NCBI RefSeq assembly: GCF_010111755.1
Contig: NC_088963.1
Location: 620,001 to 684,000 of the forward strand
Length of the DNA stretch: 64,000 nucleotides
Origin: Nakaseomyces glabratus
Taxonomy: Eukaryota > Ascomycota > Saccharomycetes > Saccharomycetales > Saccharomycetaceae
Direction: 5' to 3'
A model generated the notes under the pieces. It was not told the DNA's origin. It saw only the letters and a program-made list of their open reading frames with translations, and ran no database searches. Every line of letters begins with the position of its first letter. The first letter of the stretch is position 1. Positions 59,694 to 64,000 of this stretch are shown here, in pieces. A program made the translations under genes and the position numbers.

Positions 59694-60280
59694 GTATAAT
59701 TAAGGTGAAGGCTTATGCTTGACGCGAAAAGCATTATTTGAAGTCACTTCCAGGGAAAATGACTTACTCCGTAGTTTCTTCAGAGTGGTATTTTGTCCAT
59801 ATTAAATTTGTTAAAGCAGTATGAAATTTAATATAGTGGGGGTCTGAGGGGTCCCACGCAATGCCATTAACACCTTTAAATCACTCATTCAATGGCTAAC
59901 TTTCCTTTCTTTTTTGTTCTTCTACTCTTTACCTCAATGCTGCAGTCATTTGCTGCACAAGGCTGACTTTATAACGATTTGAAAAAAAATTTTAGTTCAA
60001 ATGTCAAAGTTCTAAGGCTGATGATGTGCGCAAGCTGTGCTGCCCTCATTTCATTTATAAACGACATAACTTACCTTACTACTCGGGGATCAATAACTGC
60101 AATCCTTATATAAAATTCTAGAATTGTATAATATTGGATCAAAAAATAGAGGAACTTTCACTTTAAAAAGCAAGGTATTACAATTGCCATACTGGAGGTC
60201 CTGCGGCATATTAAAGGATAAGATAAGTTTGGGTTACTGATTTGTAATCCTATAAGCTATTATTTAATACACCAACACAT
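59694..60280 (+). other. PCH2-GDT1 spacer
   Basis: 587 bp, AT-rich, with the GDT1 promoter. A TGATGAT near 60019 resembles box C but no matching box D and stem follow. Nothing else recognised. Confidence 0.4.
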
Positions 60281-61084
60281 ATGACTACAATTATAGCAGC
60301 GTTGGCACTCCTGCCATATGTCAGCGCGACAACAACTACCACTACCAACACTACGAATGATATTCCAGCTTCACATTTCGGATCTTTTGCCATGGCTGTC
60401 GCCATGATCGGTCTATCTGAAATAGGTGACAAGACTTTCTTAATTGCAGCCCTAATGGCTATGCGCCATGCTCGTCTGCTGGTGTTTACTGCCGCAGCTA
60501 TTTCATTAACCATCATGACAGTTTTGTCAGGATTCTTGGGGCACACATTTGTATCTCTAATCCCAGAGAGCTATACAACATTTCTAGCTGGTATTTTGTT
60601 CCTAGTCTTTGCTTATAAACTATTGATAGAAGGTCTAGAAATGTCAAAAGATGCTGGTGTTGAAGAAGAAATGACAGAAGTTGAAGAAGAAATTGCTATC
60701 TCAACAATGAATGAAAAGATGGATGATATCGAAGGCGGTTCAGGAAAGGGTAAATATACTGATGCCGCATCTGGCCCAGTCAATCAAGTGAAGCAACTAT
60801 TTTCAAAAGTATTTTCTCCAATTTGGGTTTCTATATTTTTAATGGTATTCCTTGGTGAGCTAGGTGACCGTTCTCAAATCAGTATCATCGCAATGGCCAC
60901 TGATAACGACTACTGGTATGTTATCGCTGGTGGTGTCATGGGTCATTGTATCTGTACCGGTATTGCCGTCCTCGGAGGAAAACTACTAGCGACAAAGATC
61001 AGTATGAGAACTATCACCTTGAGCAGTGCTGTTCTTTTCCTGATCTTTGGTATTATGTACATCTACCATGCTTTCCACTACTAA
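60281..61084 (+). CDS. GDT1: Golgi Mn2+/Ca2+ transporter GDT1 (TMEM165, UPF0016)
   Basis: 267 codons from an ATG at 60281; S. cerevisiae Gdt1 is 280. A cleavable signal peptide is likely (MTTIIAALALLPYVSA), followed by a Thr/Asn-rich stretch. The two hallmark motifs E-x-G-D-K/R are present: SEIGDKTF in the first half and GELGDRSQ in the second, within two sets of three membrane segments. An acidic central loop is at about 125-155. Family knowledge: exchanges Mn2+ and Ca2+ for protons in the Golgi, supporting glycosylation. Position matches YBR187W. Confidence 0.96.
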   Translation: MTTIIAALALLPYVSATTTTTTNTTNDIPASHFGSFAMAVAMIGLSEIGDKTFLIAALMAMRHARLLVFTAAAISLTIMTVLSGFLGHTFVSLIPESYTTFLAGILFLVFAYKLLIEGLEMSKDAGVEEEMTEVEEEIAISTMNEKMDDIEGGSGKGKYTDAASGPVNQVKQLFSKVFSPIWVSIFLMVFLGELGDRSQISIIAMATDNDYWYVIAGGVMGHCICTGIAVLGGKLLATKISMRTITLSSAVLFLIFGIMYIYHAFHY

Positions 61085-61269
61085 AACAATCCTTCATATT
61101 TCCGATAATTGCTACGAACAGCATCCTAATGTCCGACATCGTTCCAAAGACCATCTAGTTCATTTTTTTATTGTAATATAAGTTTATAGACAAAACCCAT
61201 TTCAATCACTTATTCATACAGCAATATTTTATATCCAAATATCATGGTTCATCTCAGGTAAGAAAATAA

Positions 61270-61608
61270 TCAATCGTCCAACTTGTCCTGCATTATCTTC
61301 CGTCTCAGTATTCTCTTAATAGCTTCATCGGTTTTCTTCTTCAACAAATCCAACTGCGGTTGCAATTGAGCTTTGAAATCCGCGGTTTCTGATCCATTCT
61401 GTTCTAATATATGCTGCTCATCGTCAGCTAGCTCTTCCTGTTCAGAATTCACTTCCTCTACTAGTTGGCCTTCGTCTTTCACCTGCGAATCTTCCACATT
61501 TTGTTCGATGACCTCATCTCTGGGTAGAATGCTATTAGAAGTAGCAATATTACGCAATTGATCCAATCTCCTCTGTCTTTCCTCAGCCTGCTGTTTTAAC
61601 AGAGACAT
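61270..61608 (-). CDS. NTC20: Splicing factor NTC20 (Prp19 complex), divergent
   Basis: 112 codons from the ATG at 61608 (two codons upstream start at GTG). The N terminus is a charged helix with the RxxxLxQLR pattern; the middle is very acidic; the C terminus DFKAQLQPQLDLLKKKTDEA followed by IKRILRR aligns well with the end of S. cerevisiae Ntc20 (140 residues). Family knowledge: Ntc20 is a small, non-essential component of the Prp19-associated complex that joins the active spliceosome. Similarity is limited, so the call leans on the position between GDT1 and RPS9 (YBR188C). Confidence 0.8.
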   Translation of the reverse strand: MSLLKQQAEERQRRLDQLRNIATSNSILPRDEVIEQNVEDSQVKDEGQLVEEVNSEQEELADDEQHILEQNGSETADFKAQLQPQLDLLKKKTDEAIKRILRRKIMQDKLDD

Positions 61609-62540
61609 TGCCACTATAGAATGTTATATATATAATTTTGTTCAGAGATGGACTAACCAGAAGGGAAAAAAATCCGTCGCAACATTACTGCACCCTAATA
61701 GTGTTAAAACCCACTAAACAATGGAAATATTTCACTCCACAACTAAGCTCAAAGTCAATTCCCCCAGTCAATAACCAGATTGGTAGAAATTCCCAGTACT
61801 TTGATGATAATGACATTTGCTGATGACAATTACAAGAGCAGAGAATGATCTCTTCCACCCGATATAGTAGTTTGTGATAACAGGAGCAGTAGAATACTAG
61901 ATACAATTACTTCTGTATATTAGATAGCGGGGCAAGCAATTACACATGGCTCATTGATTGCTTGATATGAAGTGTGCACCATATACTAGGTTATATAGTA
62001 CTATGTGAGCTGACTATCCCAATATATGATGGCCCACTATACACTCTTTACATCATGTGACTTATGAATCATGAGATACATCCTCACAACCGTCAAGTAT
62101 TACAAATTAATATGTGACTGTCTCCATTTAGACACCCGTACACCCACAAAATTAAATACCTCAATGTTTCTGTTGTGTTTGTCCATTTTGCAGTGGACAG
62201 GTGGATATTTTCAATAAATTTCCTATTAAAGTAATTAATGTCTATATAGTTTTCCACATTTCACGGATAGACCATAACACGCTCTAGTTTTTTGAAAAAT
62301 TTCAACGGCAAGCTGTAACTACTCCAATGGTTGGGTGCCAATGAGCAGCATTCATGCTACGATGTGCGCGATTCTGCGATGCCCTTTGGTCTCTCAACTT
62401 TCTACAGGTAGTGGGCGGTTATTCTATCTCAATATATCTTGATTGTGTTCAGTTTGTATAATTTGGTATAGTACAAGTCTTAACCTCTCTTCTTTTTAAC
62501 TCATTCTTAGTTGTAACGACAAGAAAAGTACTGATCAAAG
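61609..62540. promoter_or_regulatory. Divergent NTC20/RPS9 region with tandem Rap1 sites
   Basis: ACACCCGTACACC at 62132-62144 is a full match to the Rap1 consensus, overlapping a second ACACCCACA at 62140-62148, about 400 bp before the RPS9 ATG. This is a classic ribosomal-protein promoter. CATGTGAC (62054-62061) is Cbf1-like. TGCGATGCCCTTT (62375-62387) shares 11 bp with an element in front of the snR190-U14 pair. Confidence 0.75.
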
Positions 62541-63999
62541 ATGCCAAGTATGTGCTAATATGGACACCACTCTAAAGTGGAATAACTGAAAATGAGAATT
62601 GCACTTATATGAGGAAATGAATTGAGAAATTGAAAAATTGAATAAATGAGAAATTGAAATGAAATATAGAGGTGCTCGGGTCCCTCTCATGAAACGATTT
62701 GATTTGATATGAATACCATTGAGGAATATGAATATACTATCCGCAATATAGCTTACACCTTCACTAAGAGACTTGTTTCTAGAAGAATGTTTCTGATTAC
62801 ACACTACTGTACACAGTACGCTAAATTCCCGACACTTTAGTCGTACTATCATCTTAATAGCATGGGCCTATTTTTCTTCTCGGGAGAATTGAGGTTCTTT
62901 TAGCTTCCAAGATGACTATGGTAGTGTAATCTGCCTCTGTATGTTACCACTTTTGGTTATGTACATAGTACTGAATGTTCACTTGAAAAATTTAGAATCA
63001 TAGTGTAAAGGTGATACTAGCTGTTTTGCGATTTGTAATTTGTTTCCTAGTATATGGTATTTAATCGTCTTAGTCTTTCATGGGTGTAGAAATCGTTTTG
63101 GATCCGTAGTATATGAATTCATGATATATGGTTATAAATCCATAGCAAGTTGAAATTCATCACTTCTGTAGTCATCGTTGAAGCTATTTCTTGGAGATTT
63201 CGAACCTCAATCACGACACACATATTTTACTGTGCAGTTATTACTCATTTTCCTGAGATATATTTCCATGGATCAAGTTTACTAACAGTTAATGCCTTTT
63301 CGAAAATAAAGCTATGTTTTATGAGGTACATTGGTTGATTTGTAACGTTTGTTGCGGATACGATCTACACTACACATTTAGCATAAAAGAAGTTAATTTT
63401 TGAAAACTGAAATAAATACAGGAGCCCCAAGAACTTACTCTAAGACCTACTCTACCCCAAAGAGACCTTACGAATCTTCTCGTTTGGACGCTGAATTGAA
63501 GCTTGCTGGTGAATTCGGTTTGAAGAACAAGAGAGAAATTTACAGAATTTCTTTCCAATTGTCCAAGATCAGAAGAGCTGCTAGAGATCTTTTGACCAGA
63601 GACGAAAAGGACCCAAAGAGATTGTTCGAAGGTAATGCTTTGATCAGAAGATTGGTGAGAATCGGTGTCTTGTCCGAAGACAAGAAGAAGTTGGATTATG
63701 TCTTGGCTTTGAAGATTGAAGATTTCTTGGAAAGAAGATTGCAAACTCAAGTTTACAAGCTAGGTTTGGCCAAGTCTGTTCACCACGCTAGAGTCTTGAT
63801 CACTCAAAGACACATTGCTGTTGGTAAGCAAATCGTCAACATCCCATCTTTCATGGTCAGATTGGACTCTGAGAAGCACATTGACTTCGCTCCAACTTCT
63901 CCATTCGGTGGTGCCAGACCAGGTAGAGTTGCTAGAAAGAACTCCGGTAAGGCCTCCGAAGGTGGTGACGATGCCGCTGAAGAAGCTGACGAAGAGTAA
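62541..63999 (+). CDS. RPS9: 40S ribosomal protein S9 (uS4), two exons
   Basis: Exon 1 is ATGCCAA (62541-62547) and exon 2 runs 63422-63999; joining them splits codon 3 and gives [20 protein letters not shown], the conserved S9 start. The remaining 190 or so residues match yeast S9 nearly residue for residue, including the S4 RNA-binding domain (LETQ-type [25 protein letters not shown]). The C-terminal tail is acidic ([13 protein letters not shown]). Codon use is strongly biased. The first-exon length is the same as in S. cerevisiae RPS9A/B. The stop codon ends one base before the window edge. Position matches YBR189W. Confidence 0.97.
62548..63421 (+). other. RPS9 intron (874 nt)
   Basis: 5' site GTATGT (62548-62553); the only perfect TACTAAC is at 63280-63286; the productive 3' site is TACAG ending at 63421, 136 nt after the branch adenosine. 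A skipped TTTAG ends at 63381 and would produce ATG CCA ACA TAA, an immediate stop. A perfect 5-bp hairpin (CCACT-CTAA-AGTGG) lies at about 62567-62580 close to the 5' site. Confidence 0.88.
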
Positions 64000-64000
64000 A

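Overview
This window is a gene-dense chromosome segment from a budding yeast of the Saccharomycetaceae. The evidence is short intergenic regions, almost no introns, yeast splice signals (GTATGT and TACTAAC), and ribosomal-protein and snoRNA promoters with Rap1-like and Tbf1-like sites. Gene order shows a lineage that went through the whole-genome duplication: the main block follows S. cerevisiae YBR166C to YBR189W almost gene for gene, with two genes (ELP3, BRO1) that S. cerevisiae kept only on the sister YPL copy. Gene content, base composition and my unverified recollection that the DTR1 orthologue lies on chromosome M make Nakaseomyces glabratus (Candida glabrata) the best guess.

Layout. 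(1) 1-4558: ALG2 (cut by the window edge), MRH4, NIP7 and PUS2, a YGL065C-YGL063W-like block that also keeps NIP7. (2) 4559-5769: a long gap at a synteny breakpoint with one uncertain 111-codon ORF. (3) 5770-15355: KTR2, an H/ACA snoRNA candidate (snR42-like), TFA2, a snR190-U14 snoRNA pair, LAS1, OAF3 and PAM17 (YKR061W-YKR065C order). (4) 16128-20198: FMP46, NAP1 and PLN1 (YKR049C-YKR046C, inverted). (5) 20468-63999: TYR1, POP7, PEX32, SSE1, NPL4, SEC66, SMY2, UMP1, SWD3, ECM31, EHT1, FZO1, DTR1, RPS6, SMP1, YPC1, ELP3, MBA1, BRO1, PCH2, GDT1, NTC20 and RPS9.

The genes are mostly housekeeping. Several serve ribosome production (NIP7, LAS1, U14, snR190, snR42-like, POP7, RPS6, RPS9), and PAC/RRPE, Tbf1-like or Rap1-like motifs lie near many of them. 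Others serve mitochondria (MRH4, PAM17, FMP46, FZO1, MBA1), protein quality control (SSE1, NPL4, UMP1), membrane and secretory functions (ALG2, KTR2, SEC66, BRO1, GDT1, YPC1), transcription and chromatin (TFA2, OAF3, SMP1, SWD3, NAP1, ELP3) and metabolism (TYR1, ECM31, EHT1).

Three genes are split: RPS6, RPS9 and PCH2, whose last 48 codons lie behind a 120-nt intron. Many start codons were moved inward to the first ATG, because longer frames begin at TTG or GTG. I found no transposon, tRNA, CRISPR array or centromere. The least explained stretches are 37.8-38.35 kb (an open frame broken by one TAG next to strong hairpins) and 45.3-47.1 kb (a GC-rich region upstream of RPS6).
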